Positions 8,827 through 17,638 of a stretch of 34,532 bases of DNA are shown here, piece by piece. Positions within the stretch are counted from its first letter, which is position 1. Each line of letters starts with the position of its first letter. A program made the translations under genes and the position numbers. The notes under the pieces were generated by a model. The model ran no database searches. It was not told the origin of the DNA and saw nothing but the letters and a program-made list of their open reading frames with translations. The stretch lies in NCBI GenBank assembly GCA_944322865.1, contig CALUQJ010000012.1, forward strand, positions 1-34,532, given 5' to 3'. Source of the stretch: Candidatus Gastranaerophilales bacterium (GTDB lineage Bacteria; Cyanobacteriota; Vampirovibrionia; Gastranaerophilales; Gastranaerophilaceae).

Positions 8827-9078
8827 TAAAAGTATTATAACATTCAACAGCAACTGCAAAACAATAATTGCAATAATTGGTGAAAAATCAAGTCCTCCAA
8901 CAGGCGGTATGAATTTTCTGAATAAAGCCAGATAAGGATCCACAACAGCCTTTAAGGTATACCATGGCTGAGTTTCCCATTTTATCCCAGGTATCCAGGT
9001 TAAAAAGATACGCAGTATTATCAAAAACAGATATAAATTTGTTAGATTGGTTAAACCGAAAATTATACCGTTAGTCAT
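8809..9078 (-). CDS. yggT: YggT family small membrane protein
   Basis: An 89-residue protein with two hydrophobic helices (about 11-30 and 65-87) separated by a loop containing FLTWIP and a DPYLALFRKFIPP motif, the hallmark of YggT/Ycf19. The family is linked to cell division, membrane organisation and osmotic tolerance, and is widespread in cyanobacteria. It lies 12 bases after mtnP on the same strand with an AAGGAT ribosome-binding site, so they form an operon. Confidence 0.9.
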   Translation of the reverse strand: MTNGIIFGLTNLTNLYLFLIILRIFLTWIPGIKWETQPWYTLKAVVDPYLALFRKFIPPVGGLDFSPIIAIIVLQLLLNVIILLLLRIS

Positions 9079-9090
9079 TTTCTTTAATCC

Positions 9091-9894
9091 TTATAATTGA
9101 GAATTTTTCTTTGTCATTGCACAGGAGCAATTATTACGTTCAGCAGGAATTTTTTCAATCATCTTGAAGAGCAGATTTTTGAGATTTTCGACATTGGAAT
9201 TGAAGACTTCAATGACTTCGTGATGAGAAACAGGCGGCACATCCCCGACAAGTCCTGCATCATAATCAGTGATGAGTGAAATATTAAGCGGGCACATATC
9301 CATTTCTTTTACCAAATAGGCTTCCGGGAATGCTGTCATATTAATGACTTCCCATCCCTGATTAGTAAAGAATTTAGATTCTGCTTTTGTTGAGAAACGC
9401 GGACCGTTAATAACAACAACAGTTCCTTGTTCATGAATAGTAATACCTAAATCTTTACCTGTTTCAATAGCGAGTTTTCTTAATTCAGGACAGTAAGTTT
9501 CGGCAGCGGACGGATGGGTAACAACAGGTCCTTCAAAGAATGTTGATTTTCTACCGTCAGTCCAGTCAACAAACTGATCACAAATAACAAAATCACCCGG
9601 TTTAACATGTTTTTGCAGACTGCCTGCTGCACAAGGTGAAATAACACGTTCACACCCGATTGATTTCATTGCCCAAACATTAGCACGGTAATTGATTAAG
9701 TGCGGTAAAATAGTATGGCTGCGTCCATGACGCGGCATAAATGCAACTTTGTGCTCTCCAACAGTGCCTATAAATACATTATCACTCGGCATGCCATATG
9801 GCGTTTCTATCTTAACTTCTTCAATATTATCAAGAAATTTGTAAAATCCTGAGCCGCCGAATACACCAATTGTTGCTAATTTTTTATTTTCCAT
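9091..9894 (-). CDS. mtnP: S-methyl-5'-thioadenosine phosphorylase
   Basis: A 267-residue purine nucleoside phosphorylase-2 family enzyme. It shows IGVFGGSGFY at the N-terminus, FMPRHGRSH with phosphate-contacting residues, GPRFSTKAES, and VINMTAFPEA in the base/ribose pocket. The C-terminal CSC element is typical of MtnP-type enzymes. It splits methylthioadenosine (a by-product of polyamine synthesis) into adenine and methylthioribose-1-phosphate, feeding methionine salvage. The related purine nucleoside phosphorylases are an alternative, but the motif set favours MtnP. It is the first gene of an operon with yggT. Confidence 0.93.
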   Translation of the reverse strand: MENKKLATIGVFGGSGFYKFLDNIEEVKIETPYGMPSDNVFIGTVGEHKVAFMPRHGRSHTILPHLINYRANVWAMKSIGCERVISPCAAGSLQKHVKPGDFVICDQFVDWTDGRKSTFFEGPVVTHPSAAETYCPELRKLAIETGKDLGITIHEQGTVVVINGPRFSTKAESKFFTNQGWEVINMTAFPEAYLVKEMDMCPLNISLITDYDAGLVGDVPPVSHHEVIEVFNSNVENLKNLLFKMIEKIPAERNNCSCAMTKKNSQL

Positions 9895-9929
9895 ACTAAA
9901 TTCTCCTTTTTAACTACTATGCTATATTA

Positions 9930-9959
9930 AGTATAGCAAAAAAAGTTGTTAAAAAACAA
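9930..9959 (-). promoter_or_regulatory. Promoter of mtnP-yggT
   Basis: Minus strand: TTGTTT (9954-9959), 18-base spacer, and an extended -10 TGCTATACT (core 9930-9935). The -10 lies inside a small palindrome (GCTATA ... TATAGC, 9921-9936), a possible operator. Confidence 0.6.
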
Positions 9960-9995
9960 GCGCCTGAAAATACTTTTTGTATATAAGTAATTTTG

Positions 9996-10868
9996 TTATT
10001 CTGTACAATTATCTTTTCTGATAATAAGTACATCAGTATCAGTGTTTTCAAGAACTCTGCGGCTGACTGAACCAGTTAAAAAGGAGTCAATTTTATTTTT
10101 ACTTTTTGTTCCGGTAACAATCAGGTCAATATTTTTACTTTTTGCATATTTTAGTATTTCCTTAGCTGGTATACCGACAAGTATTGCCGATTCTACTATT
10201 GAAACACCTTGAGAATTAAGCGACTCTCTCATCTTGCTTAATCGTTTTGCGGCATATTGTTCTTGATTTTTTTCAATCTGAATAAGCCAGTTTGAATCTA
10301 TATTACCTTCCAAAAACAAAAAATTCGGATCCTCGTTAACCATGCATACATATATTTCTTTATCAATAAGATTAAGAGAAGGTAAAAACGCTTCAATATC
10401 AGTTGCGGCAATGTGATACCCGTCTATTGTAATAAGCAGCCTCTTACCCTGGTTAGGTTTTTGAGAGATAAATGAAGAGGTTATATTATTATCAACAATT
10501 TCTCTTGATACAGAACCTAACCATTTTTGAATCCCTTTTTTGCCGTGCGAGCCCATAACAACAAGATCATAACAGTTTCGTTTTATCTGTTCTATTATTG
10601 CATCAACAACCCCGCCGCAATGTTTAATTCGTTCCCCGACAGCAAGTCCCAGACGCGAAATTTCATCTTCTGCACTGTTTAAAATATTGTCTGCAATGCC
10701 GGCACAGCTTGTTGCAAAACCTGTATTTTCTATATTCACTTCTTCCGGCAGAAAACTCCAGTCAATTACACAGATAGTATCCACAACCGCATCTTTTGCC
10801 CAGTGAGAAAAACTTTCCAATGCATTAAAACTGATTTTTGAGCCGTCTGTACAAAATAATATCTTCAT
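9996..10868 (-). CDS. Tandem universal stress protein
   Basis: The 290-residue protein has two UspA domains (about 1-135 and 143-286). Domain 1 carries GSHGKKGIQKWLGS, close to the ATP-binding pattern G-2x-G-9x-G-S/T but with eight residues instead of nine in the middle. Domain 2 has GTKSKNKIDSFLTGS, with serine in place of the second glycine. Binding of ATP may therefore be weak in both. Tandem Usp proteins usually act as cytoplasmic stress sensors. A strong AAAGGAG site precedes the ATG, and the gene stands alone, divergent from the sigma factor gene. Confidence 0.88.
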   Translation of the reverse strand: MKILFCTDGSKISFNALESFSHWAKDAVVDTICVIDWSFLPEEVNIENTGFATSCAGIADNILNSAEDEISRLGLAVGERIKHCGGVVDAIIEQIKRNCYDLVVMGSHGKKGIQKWLGSVSREIVDNNITSSFISQKPNQGKRLLITIDGYHIAATDIEAFLPSLNLIDKEIYVCMVNEDPNFLFLEGNIDSNWLIQIEKNQEQYAAKRLSKMRESLNSQGVSIVESAILVGIPAKEILKYAKSKNIDLIVTGTKSKNKIDSFLTGSVSRRVLENTDTDVLIIRKDNCTE

Positions 10869-10993
10869 TAATCATCTCCTTTTTATTCTTTTTATAAAAT
10901 ATGTTAAGGAAAATTACATTGTCTGGTATTCTATAATTTTTTTTGTTATTATGTGAATAGGGATAAAAGCTTTTATAGGATTTGAATACTGCC

Positions 10994-11599
10994 ATGCCCG
11001 CAAAACAAAAGGTTAACCTAAGAGAATATAAAGATTTAATTGAAACTATTGCTAAAGTCGAATACCAGAAATTTTCGACCTCACATCTTATTGATTTGCC
11101 GGAAATGGTGAATATAGGTAATCATACACTATATCTTTTGTTTAAAAACAAATCTCCGGAACATTTTAATAACACATATCTTTCAACCGCAATAAAATGG
11201 GCTATCCGGAATGAAGTCCGCCGCCGGTATAAATGGTATTCGCTCAAAAACCGCAAACAAGCTATGGAAGAAGATAACAGTGAACTCAGAGTTGAGGTCT
11301 ATAAAACTATTCTGTCAATAGACGAAATGCAGGATGCGGAAATTCCTACCCAAATCAAGGCAGAAGAGGCAACACCGGAAGAAAGTATTGAACTTGCTGA
11401 ATTAAAGGCGGAAATTATTGAATCCATGAAAAAACTACCTCAAAGAGAGAGAGAATTAATTGAGTACAAGTTTTTTAAAGAAAAGAAATTACGTGAAATT
11501 TCGGAAGAATTTAATATTTCACAGTCCAGAATTTCACGAATTATCCAATCAGGTCTTGATAAAATAAAAAAAGACCTAAAAAAACAGGGGATAATTTAA
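10994..11599 (+). CDS. Sigma-70 family RNA polymerase sigma factor
   Basis: A 201-residue alternative sigma factor. A region-2-like segment (about 65-90, with YLSTAIKWAIRNEVRRRYKW) is followed by an acidic linker and a clear region 4 (about 140-195) containing LPQRERELIEYKFF and the helix-turn-helix ISEEFNISQSRISRI. Region 1.1 and a full region 3 are missing. It resembles the FliA/SigF group more than ECF factors, but I cannot assign a regulon. ATG 10994 is preferred over TTG 10982, which would sit one base after the AGGA site. It ends one base before gcvPB, so they are co-transcribed. Confidence 0.85.
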   Translation: MPAKQKVNLREYKDLIETIAKVEYQKFSTSHLIDLPEMVNIGNHTLYLLFKNKSPEHFNNTYLSTAIKWAIRNEVRRRYKWYSLKNRKQAMEEDNSELRVEVYKTILSIDEMQDAEIPTQIKAEEATPEESIELAELKAEIIESMKKLPQRERELIEYKFFKEKKLREISEEFNISQSRISRIIQSGLDKIKKDLKKQGII

Positions 11600-11600
11600 A

Positions 11601-13037
11601 GTGAAAACTATATTTGAAAAAAGTAACGGTGCTGAGGGCATTACTCTGTGCGACCGGACAGATAATATAAATTTTATTGATAAAAACTTTTTGCGACGCG
11701 ACATGCCGGAACTTCCAGAGGCAAGCGAACTTGAGGTACTGCGCCATTACAAAGAACTTTCAGATATGAATTTCTGTATTGAAAAAGGATTTTACCCGCT
11801 TGGCTCCTGCACAATGAAATATAACCCTAAAGTCAACGAATTGCTGGCAAATCTTGAAGGCTTTGCTAATCTGCATCCGGAAACCGAAGATGCAGATGCG
11901 CAAGGGGCACTGGAATTGATGTACAAATTGCAGGAAGCACTAAAAAAAATTACTGGTATGTCTGCCATAACTTTGCAGCCGGCTGCCGGCGCACATGGCG
12001 AATTGACAGGCATGATGATTATAAAAAAATATTTTGAAACAAAAGGTGAAAACCGTAAAAAAGTTATAATTCCGGATTCTGCCCACGGCACCAATCCCGC
12101 AAGTGCTCATCTTTGCGGATTTGATATTATACCGGTTGCGTCAAATCAAAAAGGACAGGTTGATATAGAAGCTCTAAAAAGCCTTCTGGATAAAGATGTT
12201 GCCGCAATTATGATGACTAACCCGAATACTCTGGGCATATTTGAAGAAAATGTGCTTGAAATATCAAAACTCATGCATGATAACGGGTCACTTTTGTATT
12301 ATGACGGGGCAAATTTTAATGCAATAATGGGGTATACAAATCCGAAATTAATGGGCTTTGATGTAGTACATCTTAATTTGCACAAAACATTTGCAACTCC
12401 GCATGGCGGAGGAGGACCGGGCGCCGGACCAGTCGGCGTTACAGAAGAATTAAAAGAGTTTTTGCCTGTTCCGGTGATTGATTTTGATGGGAAAAAGTAT
12501 TTCAGAAATTATAACCTTAAACATTCAATCGGACAGGTTAAAGGATTTTTCGGGAACTTTGGTGTGCTTATAAAGGCTTATGCATATATATCGATGATGG
12601 GCAAAAATCTAAAGCAGGCAAGTGAAAACGCGGTATTAAACGCTAATTATCTGAAGGAAAAGTTGAAAAAAGCATACCTGCTGCCTTATGATGAGCCTTG
12701 TATGCACGAATTTGTTCTGTCAGGTGATTGGCAAAAGTCAAAAGGTGTTTCAACACTCAATATAGCCAAAAGTCTGATGGATGAGAATACTCATCCGCCG
12801 ACAGTCTATTTCCCGCTGATCGTGCATGAAGCGCTTATGATAGAGCCGACAGAATCCGAAAACAAAGAACGGCTTGATGATTTTGTCCGGATAATGCTAA
12901 AAATCGCGGAAGAAGTCAATACAAATCCTGAAAAACTAACCTCCGCACCGCATACAACTCCTGTAAAAAGGATTGATGAAACAAAAGCTGCGCGATTTCC
13001 TGATTTAAGGTTTAAGGCAGCCGGTAAAGAAAAATAA
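11601..13037 (+). CDS. gcvPB: Glycine dehydrogenase (decarboxylating) subunit 2
   Basis: The 478-residue PLP-bearing half of the split P-protein of the glycine cleavage system. Landmarks are GFYPLGSCTMKYNPK near 63-77, DSAHGTNPAS at 159-168, and NLHKTFATPHGGGGPG, where Lys262 should bind PLP. With gcvPA it decarboxylates glycine and passes aminomethyl to the lipoyl H-protein. No gcvPA, gcvT or gcvH is visible in the window, so the partner must lie elsewhere. Translation starts at GTG 11601 behind a GGGGAT site; it directly follows the sigma factor gene. Confidence 0.94.
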   Translation: MKTIFEKSNGAEGITLCDRTDNINFIDKNFLRRDMPELPEASELEVLRHYKELSDMNFCIEKGFYPLGSCTMKYNPKVNELLANLEGFANLHPETEDADAQGALELMYKLQEALKKITGMSAITLQPAAGAHGELTGMMIIKKYFETKGENRKKVIIPDSAHGTNPASAHLCGFDIIPVASNQKGQVDIEALKSLLDKDVAAIMMTNPNTLGIFEENVLEISKLMHDNGSLLYYDGANFNAIMGYTNPKLMGFDVVHLNLHKTFATPHGGGGPGAGPVGVTEELKEFLPVPVIDFDGKKYFRNYNLKHSIGQVKGFFGNFGVLIKAYAYISMMGKNLKQASENAVLNANYLKEKLKKAYLLPYDEPCMHEFVLSGDWQKSKGVSTLNIAKSLMDENTHPPTVYFPLIVHEALMIEPTESENKERLDDFVRIMLKIAEEVNTNPEKLTSAPHTTPVKRIDETKAARFPDLRFKAAGKEK

Positions 13038-13057
13038 ACATTAAGAAAGAAGTAAAA

Positions 13058-14194
13058 ATGACACATAAAAAGAAATTAAAAGTAGCATTCCCGCATATGG
13101 GTAATATATATATAGCCTGGTCAGCAGCGTTGAAAAAAGTCGGAGTAGAACCTTTTATTCCGCCTTATACAAGTAAAAAAACGCTCTCTCTAGGAACTAA
13201 GCATTCTCCTGAGGCAATATGCCTTCCGTATAAACTCATTTTAGGCAACTTTATTGAGGCAATAGAAGGCGGGGCTGATTATGTTGCTATGATATCTTCT
13301 CCGGGGATTTGCCGACTAGGAGAATACGGAAGCTGCATAAAAAATGCACTCAATGATTTAGGGTATCATACAAAATATATAGAATTAACACTGTATGACG
13401 GAATACAGGGAATGTACAGATTTCTTAAAGAAATAACCGGCAAAAATGATCCTGTATTATTTATGAGAGCCATAATTATAGCTATAAGAAAAGTTTTTAT
13501 AATGGATGATTTAGATGCGCGTCTGTCATATTTAAGGGCACGTGAAATTACAGCAGGCGAAGCTGATAAACATTTTCACAAAGCTGTTCACTATATTATG
13601 GAGGCAAACAGCAACCGAGCATTAGACAAGGCAAAAAAACTTGCGTTTGACGAATTAAATAAAACCCCAATAGATCAGAATCGCGAAGTTCTTCATGTTG
13701 ATTTAACGGGTGAAATATATATCGTATGTGATGATTTTTCTAACCAGAATATAGTAAAAGAACTTGGAAAAATGGGAGTTGAAGTCAGACGCAGCCTTAC
13801 TGTCGGAAGCTTTTTAAAAGATGCTATTATTCCGAAAATTTTCAGAAAAGGAGAAACACATTTGCAGCGTGCAAACAGAATGGCTAAACCTTATTTGCAA
13901 AGAGATATAGGCGGCGACAGTCTGGAATGTGTTTCAGATGTTGTATATGCTGACCAGCGCGGAATAGACGGGATAATCCATGTCAGCCCGTTTACCTGCA
14001 TGCCGGAAATTATGTCGCAGAATATATTCCCTGCAATGCGTGAAAATTGTGATATACCGATTTTACCGCTTATTATGGATGAACAAACCGGAAAAGCCGG
14101 ATATCTTACACGTTTAGAGGCATTTGTTGATCTTATGCGTCGGAGAAAAAGAAAATTGGCAGCCGAAGAAAAACAGGCTGAATTGACTAAATAA
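13058..14194 (+). CDS. Acyl-CoA dehydratase activase-related protein (DUF2229-like)
   Basis: A 378-residue protein related to the components annotated as 'CoA protein activase' or 2-hydroxyglutaryl-CoA dehydratase-like (COG3580/3581 type). It carries conserved cysteines in AICLPYK (Cys55), GICRLGEYGSC (Cys85, Cys93) and SPFTCMPE (Cys314), a pattern suited to binding a 4Fe-4S cluster. The actin/HSP70-type ATPase half is not in this protein. Its biological reaction is unknown; stand-alone members are common in anaerobes. It starts 20 bases after gcvPB and is probably in the same transcript. Confidence 0.75.
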   Translation: MTHKKKLKVAFPHMGNIYIAWSAALKKVGVEPFIPPYTSKKTLSLGTKHSPEAICLPYKLILGNFIEAIEGGADYVAMISSPGICRLGEYGSCIKNALNDLGYHTKYIELTLYDGIQGMYRFLKEITGKNDPVLFMRAIIIAIRKVFIMDDLDARLSYLRAREITAGEADKHFHKAVHYIMEANSNRALDKAKKLAFDELNKTPIDQNREVLHVDLTGEIYIVCDDFSNQNIVKELGKMGVEVRRSLTVGSFLKDAIIPKIFRKGETHLQRANRMAKPYLQRDIGGDSLECVSDVVYADQRGIDGIIHVSPFTCMPEIMSQNIFPAMRENCDIPILPLIMDEQTGKAGYLTRLEAFVDLMRRRKRKLAAEEKQAELTK

Positions 14195-14240
14195 ATTGTA
14201 GGTTAAAATTTTAACAATCTGAGGTGAAAATATAAATACT

Positions 14241-15080
14241 ATGCTTAATTATTTAAAAAGTGCGTTTAAAACAACTAATGAAAATGTTATAGTTGCAATA
14301 CCTTTATTGATCTTCTATATAATAATAAACCTGTATCTCGTGTTTGCAAAATCCATGGCTGACACCCCGCTCGAAGCTTTAATTGCCCTTTTTACAATCA
14401 CGTTTATGGTAGCGGTATTCCTTGCGGGCTGGTTTTATATGATTAAAAAGGCTGTAGATTTATCAAAGAAAATTTTTGTGCTTGATGATGAAGCTGCAAA
14501 AGCACATCTTGGTTTAATTAAGGAATTTCCGGCAGGTGTCGGTAAGTATTTTTTGCCTTTTATCGGATTTTTTATAATTTTCATCATTCTTGTTATATTG
14601 TTAAGTGTATTTATATTTACGTTGGGTATCAACGTTATAGGCAAAATAGACTTTTCGCCGGAACAGATTTATATGTTGACTTCTTCAACAAAAGGTTTGC
14701 TTAATTTTGTAGAAACAATGCCTACGGAACAATATATTCTTCTTGCAAAATGGAATTTCCTTTTAATGGGGGCAAGTTTTGTATTCTCATATCTTTTAAT
14801 GTTTTGGATACCTGAGATTATTTACACAGGACGTAACCCTCTTGTGGCTTTGTTTACCGGCATTGGCAAACTTTTTAAAAAACCGCTTAAATCACTTTAT
14901 TTGTTCGTAATTTTGACTGTTATAAATTTTGTACTTTCATTTGTAATGACATTTACATTGATGTTCCCTGTATTGTATTTTATAATGGCAACAGTGTATC
15001 TTTATTACATAGTTTATGTGTTGATGTTAATTTTCTCTTATTATGACGGGGAATTTGAGAGAGAAGATGAAGAAAATTAG
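14241..15080 (+). CDS. Unknown multi-pass membrane protein
   Basis: A 279-residue protein with about six strongly hydrophobic helices (near 15-37, 45-70, 103-130, 168-190, 218-243 and 248-268) and a highly acidic C-terminus. I recognise no catalytic motif; the pattern resembles DUF4013/YIP-like membrane proteins, but this is not secure. The last 14 bases overlap the start of miaA, implying coupled translation. Confidence 0.7.
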   Translation: MLNYLKSAFKTTNENVIVAIPLLIFYIIINLYLVFAKSMADTPLEALIALFTITFMVAVFLAGWFYMIKKAVDLSKKIFVLDDEAAKAHLGLIKEFPAGVGKYFLPFIGFFIIFIILVILLSVFIFTLGINVIGKIDFSPEQIYMLTSSTKGLLNFVETMPTEQYILLAKWNFLLMGASFVFSYLLMFWIPEIIYTGRNPLVALFTGIGKLFKKPLKSLYLFVILTVINFVLSFVMTFTLMFPVLYFIMATVYLYYIVYVLMLIFSYYDGEFEREDEEN

Positions 15081-15936
15081 AGTCGTCGCCATAGTCGGTC
15101 CGACTGCAAGCGGAAAAACATCATACGCAATAGAATATGCAAAACAAAATAACGGGGCTATAATATCAGCTGATTCAAGACTTGTATATAAAGGTTTTGA
15201 TATAGGGACGGCAAAACCGACTCTTGAGGAGCGGGAAAATATTCCGCATTATCTGATAGATATTGTCGAACCTCCTTACAATTATTCTGTTGCCCAGTAT
15301 GTAAAAGATGCTGAAAATGCAATAAAAGAAATTACAAACCTGGGTAAATTACCTATAATTGCAGGCGGAACAGGTTTATACCTTAAGGGGTTGCTTGAAG
15401 GGTACGATTTTCCCGATATAGAAACCGATTACGTATTGCGGGAAGAATTAAAAAAACGCGACCGGGATAGTTTATATGAAGAATTAACCCATTTAGATCC
15501 TGCTTCAGCCCAAACAATTGAACGTAATGATAAGAAAAAAATCATCCGCGCATTAGAAATTATGCGTGCACTTGGAAAGCCTTTAAGCGAAGTAAGAGGT
15601 GTTAAGGAACATCCTTATGAGGTTGAATGGATCGGGTTGAATTTTCCGCGTAACGAATTATATGAAAGAATCCATAAACGTGTTGATATAATGCTTGAAC
15701 AGGGGCTTATTGAAGAAACAAAAGAACTGTTATCTAAATACGGCAGAATACAAAATCTTTTACACACAATAGGCTATCAGGAAATTATAGCCTATCTCGA
15801 CGGTATTATGTCGCTGGAGGAAGCTGTTGAAAAACTTAAACAAAATACGCGAAATTACGCCAAACGACAGCTTACATGGTTTAGAAAAAACGAACAAATA
15901 AAATGGAACTGCTATCCGGAAAAATTAAAAAAGTAA
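15067..15936 (+). CDS. miaA: tRNA dimethylallyltransferase
   Basis: A 289-residue enzyme that adds a dimethylallyl group to A37 of tRNAs reading UNN codons. It has the P-loop GPTASGKT near the start, DSRLVYKGFDIGTAKP (about 31-46), AGGTGLYLKGLL and a C-terminal TRNYAKRQLTWF motif. Length is normal. ATG 15067 is chosen over the open codons upstream because it places the P-loop 11 residues in and follows a GAGAGA site. It is coupled to the membrane protein gene upstream. Confidence 0.95.
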   Translation: MKKIRVVAIVGPTASGKTSYAIEYAKQNNGAIISADSRLVYKGFDIGTAKPTLEERENIPHYLIDIVEPPYNYSVAQYVKDAENAIKEITNLGKLPIIAGGTGLYLKGLLEGYDFPDIETDYVLREELKKRDRDSLYEELTHLDPASAQTIERNDKKKIIRALEIMRALGKPLSEVRGVKEHPYEVEWIGLNFPRNELYERIHKRVDIMLEQGLIEETKELLSKYGRIQNLLHTIGYQEIIAYLDGIMSLEEAVEKLKQNTRNYAKRQLTWFRKNEQIKWNCYPEKLKK

Positions 15937-15941
15937 ACATA

Positions 15942-15970
15942 TTGCCAGTATGAGAGATTTTTTATATAAT
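15942..15970 (+). promoter_or_regulatory. Sigma-70 promoter of the CDP-alcohol-transferase-like gene
   Basis: TTGCCA (15942-15947), 17-base spacer, TATAAT (15965-15970). The gene has a normal leader of about 25 bases with an AAAGGAG site. Confidence 0.8.
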
Positions 15971-16001
15971 ATGTCTGTCAGTTTAAATAAAGGAGAAAAT
16001 T

Positions 16002-16637
16002 ATGTCATTTGAAAATTTTAAACACGGCTATGCTGACAATATGAAATTTATTAACCCGAATATTTTGTCAGTTCTGGCGCTACTGGTATCTTTGGAAACA
16101 GGATATTACTTTTTGTATGCGAATAAAACAAAGAGTCTTTATATCTCGATTGTAGTTCTTCTGCTTTTCAGACTTGTTATTAATTGGACCACAAAACTTA
16201 TTATTGAGGCTAGAGGCAGCAGAGTTTCGCATAACGTATATTATCATATAGCGGATAAGTATTCCGAATTATTTATCTGGTGCGGTTTTATGTTTTCAAG
16301 ATTAACTAATCCAATTCTTGGATTGTTCACTTTAATATCTGTTGTGTTAACTGATGTTGTTGGCTTTTTAGGTAAAGCAGCCGGTGTCGGTTGTATTAAA
16401 AACGGACCTATGTGTAAAGTTGGCAGAACGCTTTTACTTATAATAATTCTGCTTGTTGAATATTTCTGTATGAAACATGGCAAACCTTATATGATTTTTG
16501 ATTTAGAAAAAGGCAATATTTTTTCATGGCAGGATCTCGGGGCAGTGTTCCTGATTATTCTGACTCAATTGACTATATTTATAAGAATACTGGCGCTCAA
16601 AAAACGTGTTCAAAGTGATGAAAGCAAAAAATGGTAA
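16002..16637 (+). CDS. Membrane protein resembling a degenerate CDP-alcohol phosphatidyltransferase
   Basis: A 211-residue protein with five or six membrane helices. The stretch FRLVINWTTKL (about 56-66) and ADKYSELFIW (about 84-93) aligns by eye with the CDP-alcohol phosphatidyltransferase core, where enzymes have D-x2-D-G-x2-A-R and a later D-x3-D. Of those aspartates only the last seems kept (ADKYSE). If the relationship is real, the protein is probably not an active transferase of the usual kind. It has its own promoter and shares a bidirectional terminator with the pentein gene facing it. Confidence 0.55.
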   Translation: MSFENFKHGYADNMKFINPNILSVLALLVSLETGYYFLYANKTKSLYISIVVLLLFRLVINWTTKLIIEARGSRVSHNVYYHIADKYSELFIWCGFMFSRLTNPILGLFTLISVVLTDVVGFLGKAAGVGCIKNGPMCKVGRTLLLIIILLVEYFCMKHGKPYMIFDLEKGNIFSWQDLGAVFLIILTQLTIFIRILALKKRVQSDESKKW

Positions 16638-16644
16638 AATTAAC

Positions 16645-16673
16645 AAAAATCCGGCGTAAAACGCGGGATTTTT
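16645..16673. terminator. Bidirectional terminator between convergent genes
   Basis: Bases 16645-16657 and 16661-16673 form a 13-base-pair stem with one mismatch and an AAA loop. T runs flank it on both strands, so it can stop the gene ending at 16637 (plus) and the pentein gene ending at 16680 (minus). Confidence 0.85.
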
Positions 16674-16679
16674 AATATC

Positions 16680-17580
16680 TTATTCTTCCTGCGTCAGACA
16701 GTCAATACCGCCCTGAGCTGTTAAAAAAGGACCTGTTGATACAAAATACATTTTATCAATGCCTGCATTTTTGAAATATTTTTTCATTGCCTCATTAAGT
16801 TCCGGATACTCAGATTTATTAGTTATATAAAAGGATTCTCCGGTTTTTGATGTACCGCCGATACCGTTCATATAGTTTATCGTTGAATTACTGCCTGTTG
16901 CAAAACACGGGATTTTAACGATTTCATATCCGCCTTCTGTTAATTTTTCTTCTGCTTGCCGGCGAATATCAGCTGTTTTATCTCTCATTTCTGTCAATTG
17001 GGTAATCAATTCCTGCTTGTTTTGTTCAGTCATACCTTCTATTGGAGTTTCTTGCAGAAGCTTTATTCCTTCATCGTAATCAGGGACAGCCATCTGACCG
17101 TTATGCAGTGGTCTGTATGCCATATCAATATGAAAATCATACTGCGGCATAAAGGTTACATTTTCTGCTTTTAGCCCCAAATCCTCAATAATTTGTTTTT
17201 TAGCGATTTCTACATTTTCTTCATTATTAGCAAGATCCATCGCCTGTAAAGTGTAGCCTATTGATTCCTGACCGACTACTGCTGCCGGAGTACCGTCCTG
17301 AATTTTTTTAGAAAGAGCTATCAGTTCTTCATTTTCTATCTGTTTATTACCTTTAGTATTATCAACGGATTGGTCAGCAACTTTAAGCAGCTTGTTAAGC
17401 ATTTTTATTTCATCTTTTTGAACAACACCGTCGCCGTTATCAACAAGAGTCCATAGTGAATTAAACTTGGCATTATTGGTTTTCTTTGCTATTTCTGCCC
17501 AGTTATCATTTTGTTTGAATTTTATTTTATTTTATTTTATTAAGTTCAGTACCTGAATTATTCCAAAAAGAATAAGCCAT
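16680..17580 (-). pseudogene. EF-hand/pentein (arginine deiminase-like) gene interrupted by a TAAAA repeat
   Basis: From ATG 17578-17580, behind a good AGAGAGG site, the reading frame gives MAYSFWNNSGTELNKIK and then hits TAA inside a (TAAAA)4 tract. The frame re-opens one base shifted and runs to 16680. It encodes an EF-hand-like loop (DNGDGVVQKDE, 17427-17441 and on) and then the C-terminal half of a guanidine-modifying (pentein) fold. That half has FHIDM, with the His/Asp pair seen in arginine deiminases, and a terminal GGIDCLT with the likely nucleophilic Cys. Removing two TAAAA units gives one clean 296-residue protein. The usual GG-x-HC-x-T is GG-I-DC-L-T here. No signal peptide is seen. 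The strain carries an off or broken copy; a shortened product from ATG 17402 (240 residues) is possible. Confidence 0.75.
17520..17539 (-). repeat. Pentanucleotide repeat (TAAAA)4 inside a coding region
   Basis: Four perfect units (TTTTA on the plus strand), 17 codons into the pentein gene. Three or more units put TAA in every reading frame, so the gene is open only with two units (or fewer in phase). This makes the tract a candidate slippage switch. Confidence 0.9.
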
Positions 17581-17638
17581 AAAAAATACCTCTCTATATT
17601 TTTAAAGTGTTTTTATTGTTGAGAAAATAGCCAACAGT

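Noticed and set aside
9921-9948. GCTATA/TATAGC palindrome with A run as a terminator
   Set aside because: The T run precedes the hairpin on the minus strand and the palindrome contains the mtnP -10 box.
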